The notes under the pieces: generated by a model
What the model was told of the DNA's origin: nothing
Databases searched by the model: none
Seen by the model: the letters and a program-made list of their open reading frames with translations, nothing else
In this document: in pieces, positions 43,301 through 48,567 of the stretch
How the letters are laid out: each line of letters starts with the position of its first letter
How positions within the stretch are numbered: position 1 is the stretch's first letter
Program-made: the position numbers and the translations under genes
Assembly: GCA_016647705.1 (NCBI GenBank)
Contig: CM028336.1
Coordinates: 17,000,880-17,064,879, forward strand
Reading direction: 5' to 3'
DNA length: 64,000 bases
DNA from: Eucommia ulmoides
Lineage: Eukaryota > Streptophyta > Magnoliopsida > Garryales > Eucommiaceae

Positions 43301-44677
43301 CTGTTGATTAGGGTTAATTGCACTTTGCACCTCTCAAGTGTATGCCTGAAGCATTTGACCTCCCTATACAAAAAATTGTCGCACTTTACCCCCTTGCACT
43401 TTACCACAATGTCCTAATTAGATGTAATTCGTTAAATTGGTAAAAGACAAAAATACCCTAACGGAATCTTTTAATTACAAATTTGCCATGCTAAAAAATG
43501 GTTTCTAATTTTTCTGTTTATTTTAAGGACCACTTAGACATCTATCCTAAACTTTGGGTGTCACAAGCGGAAATTTTCCCTTCTATTACTTCTTTTTTCC
43601 CTGTTCTGCTCTCACGTTTCCTCCCAACCCCCACCAATACCACCCCGGCTGGGAAGCTACCACTTGAGAACACTTTGCTGCCGCCATCACCACAATCACT
43701 AAAAAACCTCGCCATGACCATCCAAGATCAGAGCCTTCACCACAAAAAGGAACAAACTCAAATCGAAATAGGGCTGGATTCAAATCGTGGATTTTCAGTG
43801 ATATCCATGTTAGAATATAAGGTTGGTAGCTCTATTGAATCTAAATCCATGGTGCTGGGTTTGCAAACCATATTCGCAAGAGATTCCAGACCTGGAATGC
43901 TCCGTTTGCGGATTCCAGATCTGGGATGCTCTATTAGAAGTTCTGTTTTTGGTGAGAGAGTGAGTTATCCTCGTTCAAGCGATAATTTGATGGAGACGGC
44001 AACGGCGACGGTGCTGCCTTTTTTCTCACGACTTGGGCTGCCATGGCCGAGGATTTGGTGAGGCCCATTGACTATCTCAGCAAGCGCTTCACTTGAAGAG
44101 AATGACTCGCATCTCGAAAATACATGTTGCGCTCGTGTAGGCAGCCCAACAGCTTCGACATTGTTTGTTGAGCTTCGCTACCTGTTCCATTGTCCGGATG
44201 AACATGCTGAAGTACATTTTTTTTATCACAAGGGGATGAGCCTCCCTATTTTTCTGATTTGGAAGGCATGGACCTTACTCAAACAATTGAAGAATTTATA
44301 CTTTTTACCCTAAAATAAAAGATTTAATTTGATTTTCCCCTTTAAGAGGGCAAACTGGGTTACATAACATAAATTTTGGTTGGGAAAAACATGCTTAAGC
44401 GCTTTGGTTTGCTTGGCGCAGAGTAAAATTTGACAGATTCCTGGCATTTGTACGTTATGGTAAAGTGTGACAAGTTTAAGTGCTAGACATTTTTGTACAG
44501 GGGTAAAGTGCTTTGCTTAAATACTAGAGGGGGGACAAAGTGCAATTAGTCCTATTAAATAATTGGTTCCAACGTCTGACGTTTCTTTTCCCCGCGACGC
44601 TAAATTCCCCAGCTAAGAAGAACATTCAACGCGAAGACAAGAAAGAGATGGTGCTAGTGGCTGTCTTGAAGAATTGA
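17699..44677 (+). CDS. NNF1: Split host gene, probable NNF1/PMF1-like kinetochore protein (8 exons)
   Basis: Exons at 17699-17803, 23595-23663, 23878-23907, 26946-26978, 33717-33787, 39439-39520, 43146-43197 and 44613-44677 join into 168 codons plus TGA. All introns start GT and end AG, and their phases (0,0,0,0,2,0,1) match across every junction. The centre (LFNKVVTQLHEHIE, then GDFEALCLATQ, then ALDAAERLVEEQSLDPL) resembles the conserved part of the NNF1/PMF1 family, where human PMF1 has a QL..I segment followed by LDKIVEEG. The C-terminal third is charged and likely coiled coil (AEEVKRVASARIELLKK). In that family the protein sits in the four-subunit MIS12 complex, linking inner centromere to outer kinetochore. 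Length is close to the family's roughly 200 residues, slightly short at the N-terminus. No exon has an internal stop. The family name is from memory of PMF1; the gene structure is seen directly. The two end exons are the least certain. Confidence 0.62.
18106..18710. mobile_element. hAT-like MITE forming a long near-perfect hairpin (intron 1)
   Basis: Starts CCCCGTTTGGTTAGTGTTCCC. Arms 18170-18345 and 18541-18705 are reverse complements with high identity: ACAAAACTCAACCCAAC, AAAAAATAGGAATTGATTCT followed by CAAAAT, and AAAAACTCAACCCAAAGTTC. The loop is GC-rich (CCGGCC motifs). It lies in intron 1 of the NNF1-like gene, on the transcribed strand, so the pre-mRNA could fold into a stem of about 170 bp. 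High arm identity suggests a younger insertion than its neighbours. Confidence 0.72.
18835..18862. repeat. (G)28 homopolymer
   Basis: An uninterrupted run of 28 G in intron 1, next to a T/GT-rich stretch. Could be real or a sequencing/assembly length artefact. Confidence 0.9.
19900..21350 (-). pseudogene. Antisense gag-like relic of a Gypsy-type element
   Basis: A 218-codon minus-strand frame (20572-19916) contains SNSWRTMIGFILLCLF, which resembles the PNSWR.hi.FIILCE signature of the plant 'putative gypsy type transposon' gag-like domain. The sequence before it in another frame (IPFHPFIRRL-like) fits the same domain, implying a frameshift. Upstream (21350-20960, minus) are two short frames rich in Ser/Cys that I do not recognise. 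It sits antisense within intron 1. No RT or integrase is nearby, so this is a fragment or a non-autonomous element. Confidence 0.42.
21395..21760 (+). pseudogene. L1-type LINE 3' end (intron 1)
   Basis: The last 50 or so codons of a plant L1 RNase H-like ORF2 tail: REANTLADLLAKLGSG, then FWFESECLVLVRG and DRLRFPN, with TAA at about 21603. The 3' UTR ends TTATTAATAAAGCTCTCC, CGTCGAGGTTCCTTAAAAAAAAAG. The 3' end and poly(A) match the antisense copy ending at 37438. It is 5'-truncated, as usual for target-primed insertions. Confidence 0.75.
22440..22860 (+). pseudogene. RTE-type LINE 3' fragment (intron 1)
   Basis: Encodes the conserved C-terminus of plant RTE LINEs: VAKMRMLRGM, RLGIAPIEDKIRENRL, a stop where Arg is usual, then WLGHVHRRPEDT and QVEGVPRERGRSKT. 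It ends with TAGGTGGGACAAAGACTTG and a T/TTG-rich tail, the typical RTE 3' end. Truncated at the 5' side and broken by stops at about 22607 and after the TWDE-like motif. Confidence 0.8.
23595..23663 (+). CDS. NNF1: Exon 2 of NNF1-like gene
   Basis: Sixty-nine nt, 23 codons, phase 0 on both sides. Acceptor TTAATAG|GAC, donor AAG|GTATTC. Encodes DICKEFPTFTNAEQECLHQL followed by FNK, the middle of the NNF1/PMF1-like helix. It is separated from exon 3 by a short 214-nt intron carrying a CT/AT/AC microsatellite. Confidence 0.65.
23701..23768. repeat. Compound microsatellite (CT)n(AT)n(AC)n in intron 2
   Basis: GTGTCTCTCTCTCTCTCT, then TATATATATATATATATA and CACACACACACAT, between exons 2 and 3 of the NNF1-like gene. 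Confidence 0.9.
23878..23907 (+). CDS. NNF1: Exon 3 (30-nt micro-exon) of NNF1-like gene
   Basis: Ten codons, VVTQLHEHIE, phase 0 on both sides. Acceptor TTTCAG|GTT, donor GAG|GTATGC. Too short to be found by ORF scanning. It is recognised because it continues the helix of exon 2 and has strong splice sites. Confidence 0.65.
24950..25178 (-). mobile_element. Possible Copia LTR fragment (intron 3)
   Basis: In reverse complement it reads as an LTR promoter (TATAAGCCTATATAATGAGG) preceded by three to four 30-40-bp repeats (AAGTAGCCGTTATT(C/T)CTATT). Resembles plant Copia LTR promoters. Ends not defined. Confidence 0.42.
25225..25930. repeat. Block with GTGTCGGACAC-type palindromic words and AT microsatellite
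   Basis: Left end has GACATGGCATGGACACGGCAACAC; right end has CGTGTCGGACATGTGTCTGA and GGTGTCCGACACTTGG. Such words are typical of a dispersed plant repeat family; a related stretch is at 37280-37400. An (AT)n tract fills 25323-25378. Confidence 0.45.
26739..26763. repeat. (C)25 homopolymer (intron 3)
   Basis: Runs from CCTATTCA into 25 C and then AACAAAAAAAAT. The context CCTATTCACCC..CCAACA resembles the 3' end of large Copia LTRs, but I see no matching LTR body. Confidence 0.85.
26946..26978 (+). CDS. NNF1: Exon 4 (33-nt micro-exon) of NNF1-like gene
   Basis: Eleven codons, GDFEALCLATQ, phase 0 on both sides. Acceptor TTTGTAG|GGC, donor CAG|GTGTGC. It follows a 3.0-kb intron and precedes a 6.7-kb intron that contains an antisense Copia relic. 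Confidence 0.65.
27358..27503 (-). mobile_element. 3' LTR of antisense Copia relic B (approximate)
   Basis: On the minus strand it begins TGTTGAAATATTTATTTC directly after the end of the polyprotein and a short CTTCAGGGAAG purine-rich tract. The other end (ATAACA) is a guess. Compare 31295-31406. Confidence 0.5.
27504..31281 (-). pseudogene. Antisense Copia gag-pol relic B (intron 4)
   Basis: Read from high to low coordinates. Truncated gag-like start (31155-30886); protease region (WVIDS at about 30700, catalytic Gly replaced: DSLVTDH); GAG-pre-integrase (HCRLRHPSLANLKLFVPSLS, then FDCESCQFG, 30340-30220) and integrase start (NIWGPSRVSS); integrase end and capsule motif (KQLWDDAVLKACYLI, 29835; DPRALKCIFLNY, 29650); RT start (NPKWVVAAMKVEMDA, about 28930); RT remnants; RNase H (ADYAAL-like CFTNANYAALKNDRYSTSGQ, about 27960; then FLWLRSLL- and FIREKI-like pieces to 27510). 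Many stops and shifts; no intact domain. It is antisense to the host gene it sits in. Short LTRs suggest an Ale-like Copia. Confidence 0.82.
31282..31294 (-). other. Primer-binding site of Copia relic B
   Basis: On the minus strand TGGTATCGAGATAAGG directly follows the LTR end TTCAACA. It pairs with the initiator tRNA-Met 3' end style used by plant Copia elements (TGGTATCAGAGC), with changes. Confidence 0.55.
31295..31406 (-). mobile_element. 5' LTR of Copia relic B
   Basis: On the minus strand it starts TGTTAAAGAGTATTTCTATC and ends TTTACTTCAACA, with CATATAAATAGAGGG as promoter-like box. About 112 bp; weak similarity to 27358-27503 and no clear target duplication. Confidence 0.48.
31430..33716. 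other. Remainder of intron 4, unassigned
   Basis: Mixed composition with several short open frames (for example 31656-31883 and 31917-32417), none with a recognisable motif, codon pattern or splice support. Ends in the acceptor of exon 5. Confidence 0.4.
33717..33787 (+). CDS. NNF1: Exon 5 of NNF1-like gene
   Basis: Seventy-one nt starting VGMALDAAERLVEEQSLDPL and ending LSS plus two bases (GA). Acceptor TTTCCAG|GTG. The donor is GA|GTAGGT: using this GT avoids the in-frame TAG just beyond it, and phase 2 is completed by the first G of exon 6 to give Glu. The DAAERLVEEQSLDP stretch is the most family-like part of the protein. Confidence 0.68.
33788..35640. other. First part of intron 5, unassigned
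   Basis: AT-rich, with T-rich low complexity at 34780-34870 and a CTCGCCTGGGGCTTGCTTCG ... CTTGCCTTGTGCCCTAGCCG block (34905-35470) related in style to the repeat at 16140-16260. No gene recognised. Confidence 0.35.
35654..35696. repeat. Perfect 16-bp stem-loop (intron 5)
   Basis: GAAGTTCAGAGTTCCT and its exact reverse complement AGGAACTCTGAACTTC are separated by an 11-nt loop. Seen directly; function unknown. Confidence 0.9.
36086..37169 (+). mobile_element. GC-rich LTR-like block (intron 5)
   Basis: Begins TGTGACATGCC and ends GTGGTGACA, in a GC-rich stretch quite unlike its surroundings. Contains a diverged direct repeat with 107-108-bp period (GGACATT(G/A)GG, then GATCCTAGGC, GCTAGGATCAACA(C/T)TCATGGG at about 36411 and 36518) and CCCTATGAATAGC. 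Looks like a Gypsy-type solo LTR, but flanks TATCT and ATTAG do not match, so the limits are tentative. Confidence 0.38.
37438..38249 (-). pseudogene. Antisense L1-type LINE 3' end (intron 5)
   Basis: On the minus strand: SAANGMTLNTDEAARGNPGA followed by ASCGGVFI, the RNase H start of plant L1 ORF2 (usual form LNTDGA..GNPG.A..GGV), a stop, then RTELHAAFIDLKWAI and VEFKVAAEMIN. The 3' UTR ends GGTGATTAATAAAACTCTTC, CTGCCGAGGTTTCTTAAAAAAA. The tail is the same family as 21760. The catalytic Asp of the first motif is kept, but the frame is broken. Confidence 0.75.
38260..39430. other. End of intron 5, unassigned, with poly-C tracts
   Basis: Contains a C-run at 38796-38808 followed by AAACACACACACACCC, and an uninterrupted (C)20 at 39358-39377 just before exon 6. 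A short frame at 38350 (ATGGCTAGCCAGAGAG) ends quickly. Nothing else recognised. Confidence 0.4.
39439..39520 (+). CDS. NNF1: Exon 6 of NNF1-like gene
   Basis: Eighty-two nt: one base completing the split codon, then TDIGDIACCRSTMKSNEIHH and LMGMLEK. Acceptor TTCACAG|GAC, donor AAA|GTAAGT (near-consensus). The EIHHLMGMLEK segment begins the predicted C-terminal coiled coil. Confidence 0.66.
39895..39980 (+). other. tRNA-related, possibly SINE-derived, sequence
   Basis: TTTAATTGGTAAGG resembles a pol III A box and CAGTCGAGTCTCACTGCCCC resembles a B box about 40 bp on, with a poorly folding clover leaf. It lies just upstream of the L1 RNase H relic. Not a functional tRNA gene. Confidence 0.3.
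40022..40428 (+). pseudogene. L1-type RNase H relic (intron 6), upstream of TRIM
   Basis: KINLDGSSRDNLGYIGGGGT at 40024, then IALQYCVEFEWIFVDIVTDN (the second catalytic region with D), then stops. The 3' part (SGTTCGTGGATGC-style TTGTTCGTGGATGCCTAAG, GATTGGATAGGCTT) matches the L1 tail at 21535-21580, which shows the family. Interrupted by the TRIM at 40429 and continuing CTTCTTCCCCAACATTTG after 40858. Confidence 0.65.
40429..40857 (+). mobile_element. Complete TRIM retrotransposon (intron 6)
   Basis: Two LTRs of 115 bp (40429-40543 and 40743-40857), both TGTTGAATCCCACA...TGA(T/G)(C/T)(C/T)(T/G)GAGCTATATATAA-like, ending in CA and flanked by a perfect 5-bp duplication GGCTT (40424-40428 and 40858-40862). 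Primer-binding site TAGTATCAGAACCAG starts at 40544; a purine tract TGAGGGGGCG precedes the second LTR. The internal 200 bp has no coding capacity and itself repeats TGTTGAATCCCACATCGATG twice. It landed in the L1 relic, so it is younger than that. Confidence 0.88.
40900..41365 (+). pseudogene. Copia RNase H fragment (intron 6)
   Basis: HTYPDVDWASDPADRKS at about 41005 (motif .A.DADWA....RRS), then the segment at 41095-41160 reading TESEYHVMASTITEIIWLPW in a shifted frame, then SDNISVIQI and a HIEIDYH-like stretch. Several frameshifts and stops. Only the RNase H end of the polyprotein remains; the upstream part is missing. Confidence 0.75.
41366..41940. other. Possible 3' LTR of the preceding Copia, unassigned
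   Basis: Follows the RNase H relic and contains CAATAATAAATCC and TTCAATAAAC near 41620-41680, as would a retrotransposon 3' end. No second copy in the window, so LTR status is inferred. Confidence 0.3.
41953..42364. mobile_element. AT-rich MITE-like element (intron 6)
   Basis: Ends TTTGATAACACTTTAAA and, inverted, TTTGATAACGCAACTAAACA, followed on both sides by AGTTTTGAA/AAAACTGAA. About 410 bp, no coding capacity. Style fits a hAT-like MITE. Confidence 0.5.
42465..42592. mobile_element. 128-bp hairpin (mini-MITE), with partial tandem copy
   Basis: Arms pair almost throughout: AATTGAAATTAGAAATGAAC with GTTCATTTCTTGTTTCAATT, and GCACTTGATTGTATGGAATG with CCAATTCCACACTTCCAAATGC-like sequence. 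The loop is about 22 nt. The last 36 bp (TAATGCTCCAATTCCACACT then TCCAAATGC) are repeated at 42593-42627. Shape resembles a miRNA-precursor-like foldback within intron 6. Confidence 0.75.
43146..43197 (+). CDS. NNF1: Exon 7 of NNF1-like gene
   Basis: Fifty-two nt encoding AEEVKRVASARIELLKK plus one base. Acceptor ACGCAG|GCT, donor AAG|GTAGGC. The frame stays open past this donor through a second GT at 43238, so a 92-nt exon adding a basic tail is an alternative. The short form joins cleanly to exon 8; the long form would hit TAA at once in exon 8. Confidence 0.6.
43311..44552. mobile_element. Long-TIR element filling intron 7 (Mutator-like)
   Basis: Terminal inverted repeats of about 100 bp: left GGGTTAATTGCACTTTGCAC, right (inverted) GGACTAATTGCACTTTGTCC, both continuing through a GCACTTTACCCC(C/T) block. 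Flanks TGTTGATTA and TATTAAATA match at 6 of 9 positions, as an old 9-bp duplication would. The interior holds a 187-codon open frame (43498-44061) and CG-rich pieces such as GGAGACGGCAACGGCGACGG. That could be captured gene sequence, but I recognise no domain. It makes up about 1.24 kb of the 1.41-kb intron. Confidence 0.65.
44613..44677 (+). CDS. NNF1: Exon 8, probable terminal coding exon of NNF1-like gene
   Basis: Acceptor after a pyrimidine-rich tract, CCCCAG|CTAAG. Two bases complete the codon split in exon 7, then KKNIQREDKKEMVLVAVLKN and TGA at 44675-44677. Support is the phase match, the charged composition, and the fact that intron 7 would be only about 170 nt without the long-TIR element that fills it. 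I do not recognise this tail from the family, so it is the weakest internal exon. Confidence 0.42.
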
Positions 44678-45077
44678 CTGCATGCACCGTACAATTCAAT
44701 CCCGTTATGGAATCAGGCATGCAAGCATGTAGGAAATATTTGTTCCCCACATTTACCATCACAACTATATATATATTTTTATGTCTGTATTTTATGTATG
44801 TATTTTTCTTTTTGTTCTACTTTTCTAGTTTCATTCTTTCTTTCTTTTTTAATGTGAGAATTTGTTAAGAAAACTACACTACAACTATGCTATGGGGGCT
44901 GGGGAACTTGATTGGGAGGCTCACTTGATTGTCATTAGGTTACTAGGAGTTTATATTTCATTCTTGTTCGAACAAAATTTCGAACTTACGTCATCTTACG
45001 TCGACCCACGGCAAACATGACGAAGAAAACTACCTTTTGGTTTTGAGTTGTGTTTACGTTGAAATGTTTTGTAATTA
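44678..45077 (+). other. Probable 3' untranslated region and flank of NNF1-like gene
   Basis: Follows the TGA at 44677. T-rich 44760-44855. No clear AATAAA, so the transcript end cannot be placed. Confidence 0.3.
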
Positions 45078-45166
45078 CGAAATGTAGGGTGGCCTAGGTC
45101 CTATCACAATCCCAAAAACAAGTTCATGGGATAAAACTTTTTCTCACACTTATAACTGTCAATTGG

Positions 45167-45606
45167 GAATCGCCCACAAGGAAAAGTAAAAAAAAAAATT
45201 GGCTTAGGAATGGAAGCCAATTCCAAATTGGCTTGCAAAAAGAAAGGAAGTCAATTGCAAATTGGCTTGCAAGCAAAAACACATACGTGGAGTCTATAAA
45301 AGGACCCCGTCCTTCCTTTATTTATATAACCCATTTCTAAGAGAGAATCCCAATTGAGAGATAAAATTTGAGAGTTTTCTCAGAGAATTTTTGTGATAAA
45401 AAATCTTGGTATAATTAGGTGTGGGTTGTGTGTTATGAGTGTTTATAAACATTTTATAATTTTTCTCCTTTAAATCTTTTCAGTGAAAGATCTGCACCAG
45501 TCTGTAAACGTAAGCAAGTTTGTGCTGAACCACATAAATTGTGTGTTATTTTGTCTATTCTTTGATTCCTAATAAATTTGGTTAATTGGGAATTTGTGTA
45601 TTGCCA
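45167..45606 (+). mobile_element. 5' LTR of Copia relic C
   Basis: Starts TGTCAATTGGGAATCG, contains TATAAAAGG at about 45296 preceded by GGAGTC, and repeats of AATTGGCTTGCAA. Ends GTATTGCCA(ACA). Matches 48034-48293, which lacks about 150 bp of the promoter part. Insertion duplication ATAAC (45162-45166) versus ACAAC (48294-48298). A 3-bp uncertainty remains at the LTR end (CCA or CCAACA). Confidence 0.78.
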
Positions 45607-45611
45607 ACAAT

Positions 45612-45625
45612 TGGTATCAGAGCTA
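45612..45625 (+). other. Primer-binding site of Copia relic C
   Basis: TGGTATCAGAGCTA, complementary to the 3' end of plant initiator tRNA-Met, just after the 5' LTR. Confidence 0.8.
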
Positions 45626-45682
45626 TATTGTGATTTTGAATAGTCAAAATCAATCCAAAAGAAGTCAGATTCAACTGGGAGT

Positions 45683-47935
45683 GATGACCACAGACGAAGG
45701 GAAGGTGAAACTCGAAAAATTCAATGGCGTAGGCTTCGGATTCTTGAAGATACAGATAGAAGATTATTTGTATCAGAGAAGTCAGTGTCAACCTCTCTCA
45801 TGAAATAAGCTAGAAACCATGAAGGATGAAGATTGAGTTCTGCTAAATAGACATGCCCTCAAAGTTATCCGATTGACGTTATCCCGCAATGTTGCTTTCA
45901 ACATAGCAAAGGAGAAGACCACGATGGGTCTTGTGGCAGCTCTCTTCGATATGTACAAGAAGAACTCTAAAGAAGAAAAGGCTAGATCTCATTCACTCTG
46001 ATATTTGGGGACCAACAAACATCTCATCCATTGGTGGGAAACACTACTTCGTGACTTTCATCGATGATCACTTTCTGAAAATATGGGTTTACTTTCTAAA
46101 GCACAAGTTTGAAGTGTTAGGTTTTCAGGAAATAGAAAAATATGGTTAAAAATGAGACAATTCTAAAGATAAAAAAACTCAGGACGGACAATGGTGGTGA
46201 ATATGAAGACGCCAGATTCAAGAAGTTTTGCTATGAGCACGAGTTCAGGATGGAGAGAATCGTGCTGGGTATGCCTCAGCGCAATGGTGTAGTTGAGCCG
46301 ATAAATCGAATATTGACAGAAAGAGCCAGAAGCATTCGTATATAGTTAGGTCTACCAAAGTAATTCTAGGCAGAAGTAGTCAACACAACAGCTTACTTGA
46401 TCAATCAAGGTCCACCGGTTCCATTAGAGCACAGAATACCAGAGGAGGTATAGAGTGGAAAAGAGGTAAAACTCTCACATCTAAGAATTTTTAGTTGTGT
46501 AGCGTATGTGCATATCAGTAATCAAGGCAGGAACAAGTTTGATCCCAAATCCAAGAAATGCACTTTCATCGGCTATGGCAAGGATAAGTTTGGCTACCAC
46601 ATTTGGGATGACAAAAAAGAAAAGAAAAGATGATCTGCAACAGTGATGTGATTTTCAATGAAATAATGATGTACAAGGACATGCATAAAATAAACGTCAG
46701 TGACTAAGAGTAGAGTGGGCTAGTATATGCAGATGCAGACGATGGTCCGCCCAAATGGTCTTGTGACAGAGCGGATAGTGGCATGTCCTTAGCCAGAGGA
46801 ACTTTTTGAATAGAGCAGTGCATAACAGTCCGACACACTGCAACCTCCTACTCCAGCTCCTATATTGCGAAGGCATTCTTGGCCTCATGTTTCCTAATAG
46901 GAGATACGTGAACTATCTGTTGTTGACTGAAAGCGGGAGGTTCTTTTATAGACCCACTGTATGCATTTTTGCTTGCAAGCCAATTTGTCATTGGCTTCCC
47001 TTCTTTTTGCAAGCCAATTTGCAATTGGGTTTCTTTCCTAAGCTATTTATTTTTACTTTTTCTTTTAGGCGGTGCCTACTTGACAATACTAGTATCTTTT
47101 TGCTACTTTATATGGATGATATGTTAGTAGTAGGTTCAAATATGGACGAGATTAGAATGTTGAAGCATCAATTGTCAAAGGAGTTTGACATGAAAGACTT
47201 GGGTCCAACAAAGAAGATTCTTGGAATGATATTCACAAGAGACGAGCAAATAGGGAGTTTTGCAGTTATTTGAGGTAGAGTACATCAATCGTGTTTTGCA
47301 GAGATTCAACATGGGCAACGCCAAGCTAGTTTCCACACCCTTGGCTAGTCACTTTCGCCTATCCAAGGATCAATCCTCTTAGACAGAGTAAGAGAAATAT
47401 TTCAAGAGAGACTTCATGGCTAAGGTTCTTTATGCCTCAACCATTGCAAGTTTGATGTATGCAATAGTATGTACGAGACCACGCATTGTCCATGCAGTGG
47501 AAGGTGTTAGCAGGTTTATGTCAAATCTAGGGAAAGCTCATTGGGAAGCAGTAAAGTAGATTTTGAGGTATCTACGAGGCACCACAGAGAAGTGTTTGTA
47601 CTTTGGTAAGGAAGAGTTGAAAATACAATGCTACGTAGACGCAAACTTTGGAGGTGAAGTCGATCACCGAAGAAGCACCACCAGTTATATATTCACCGTT
47701 GGAACTATAGATGTTAGTTGGATGTCACAGATTCAAAAGATTGTCACTCTATCCGCTAAAGACGTTGAGTATATAGTAGTGATTGAAGCTAGTAAGGAGA
47801 TGATATGGCTTCAAAGTTTGTTAACTGAGCTTGGATTCAAATTGGCTTCAAGGTTTGTTAACTGGAGAAGATTCAAGGAAGCAAGAATCTAGTGAATATG
47901 TTGACAAAGATGGTGACTATCGATAAACTAAAGCT
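45683..47935 (+). pseudogene. Copia gag-pol relic C
   Basis: Gag start MTTDEGKVKLEKFNGVGFGF at 45683, then IRLTLSRNVAFNIAKEKTT at about 45868. A deletion removes the rest of gag, zinc knuckle and protease and joins directly to integrase (LDLIHSDIWGPTNISSIGGK at about 45976; FVTFIDDH; KLRTDNGGEYED, 46173; capsule FIGYGKDKFGYHIWD, 46568). After an inverted LTR insertion (46931-47085) the RT resumes with LLYMDDMLVVGSNMDEIR at about 47105 and KDLGPTKKILGM, then RNase H (YVDANFGGEVDHRRSTTSY, 47632; VTLSAKDVEYI). Several stops and shifts. The motif set fits a Tork/Tnt1-like Copia. Catalytic MDD and integrase Asp are still visible, but no frame is intact. Confidence 0.85.
46931..47085 (-). mobile_element. 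Inverted fragment of relic C LTR inside its own pol
   Basis: Reverse complement of 45167-45310: TTGCTTGCAAGCCAATTTG, CTTCTTTTTGCAAGCCAATT, CTTTTATAGAC. The LTR 5' terminus (TTGACA on the + strand) is at 47085, exactly where RT sequence resumes. Confidence 0.8.
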
Positions 47936-48033
47936 ATGCTCAGCTTTAGTTTGCTTGCAAGAATAACAAAATAATAAAAGAGTTGTTGCATTGATTAAGG
48001 TGTGAAGATAGATTGAAATCAGTCTTCAAGTGG

Positions 48034-48293
48034 GCACCACCCAAAAAGAAAAGTGAAAAAAATGGCTTAGGAAGGGAAGGCAATTGCAATTTGTTTTGCA
48101 AAAAGAAAGGTATAATTGGGTGTGGGTTGTGAGTTGTGAGTGCTAGTAAACATTTTGTAATTTTCTTCATTTACTGAAAGATCTGCAACAACCTATAGAC
48201 GTAGGCAAATTTGTTCGAACTGTGTAAATTATGTGTTATTTTGTCTATTTTTCGCTTAATAAATCTGGTTAATCGGCAATTTGCATATTCCCA
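48034..48293 (+). mobile_element. 3' LTR of Copia relic C (internally deleted)
   Basis: Follows CTTCAAGTGGG (polypurine tract at about 48026). Matches the 5' LTR from CCCACAAGGAAAAGT through TGAAAGATCTGCA and TTATGTGTTATTTTGTCTAT to the CCA end. The promoter segment with TATAAAAGG is deleted. Confidence 0.75.
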
Positions 48294-48567
48294 ACAACAT
48301 GACCACCAACCCCTTTCACATCCCAGTGGGATAAACCCAACAATATCCCCCTCACACGTTGGGTTTCGGTCGGCTAACCCTCAACTAAGCTCTCCATTTG
48401 TGGTTATTGCGCTAGAGTTTTTGTAACACGTGCTATGATATCAGTGTAAGGTAGTTTTAGGTCTTTCTCAACCCGAAAGATAACTCATGAGATGAGACTT
48501 TCCCTCACACTTATAACTTGACTACTAGTCCCTTCTACATTCAATATAAGATGAACCTAACACGAAA

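Larger units (their letters stand above)
45083..48562 (-). mobile_element. TRIM element split by a Copia insertion
   Basis: On the minus strand: right LTR 48445-48562 (TGTTAGGTTCATC to CCTTACA), primer-binding site CTGATATCATAGCACG, 100-bp interior, purine tract GTGTGAGGGGGATAT, then left LTR (TGTTGGGTTTATCC to CCACCCTACA) at 48342-48299 plus 45166-45083. A perfect 5-bp duplication CGAAA flanks the whole (45078-45082 and 48563-48567). The left LTR is interrupted by the Copia at 45167-48293. Without it the element is about 350 bp and non-coding. Confidence 0.82.

Noticed and set aside
43498..44061. 187-codon frame within the long-TIR element as a gene
   Set aside because: No domain, and it lies between the TIRs inside an intron. 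Kept only as possible captured sequence.
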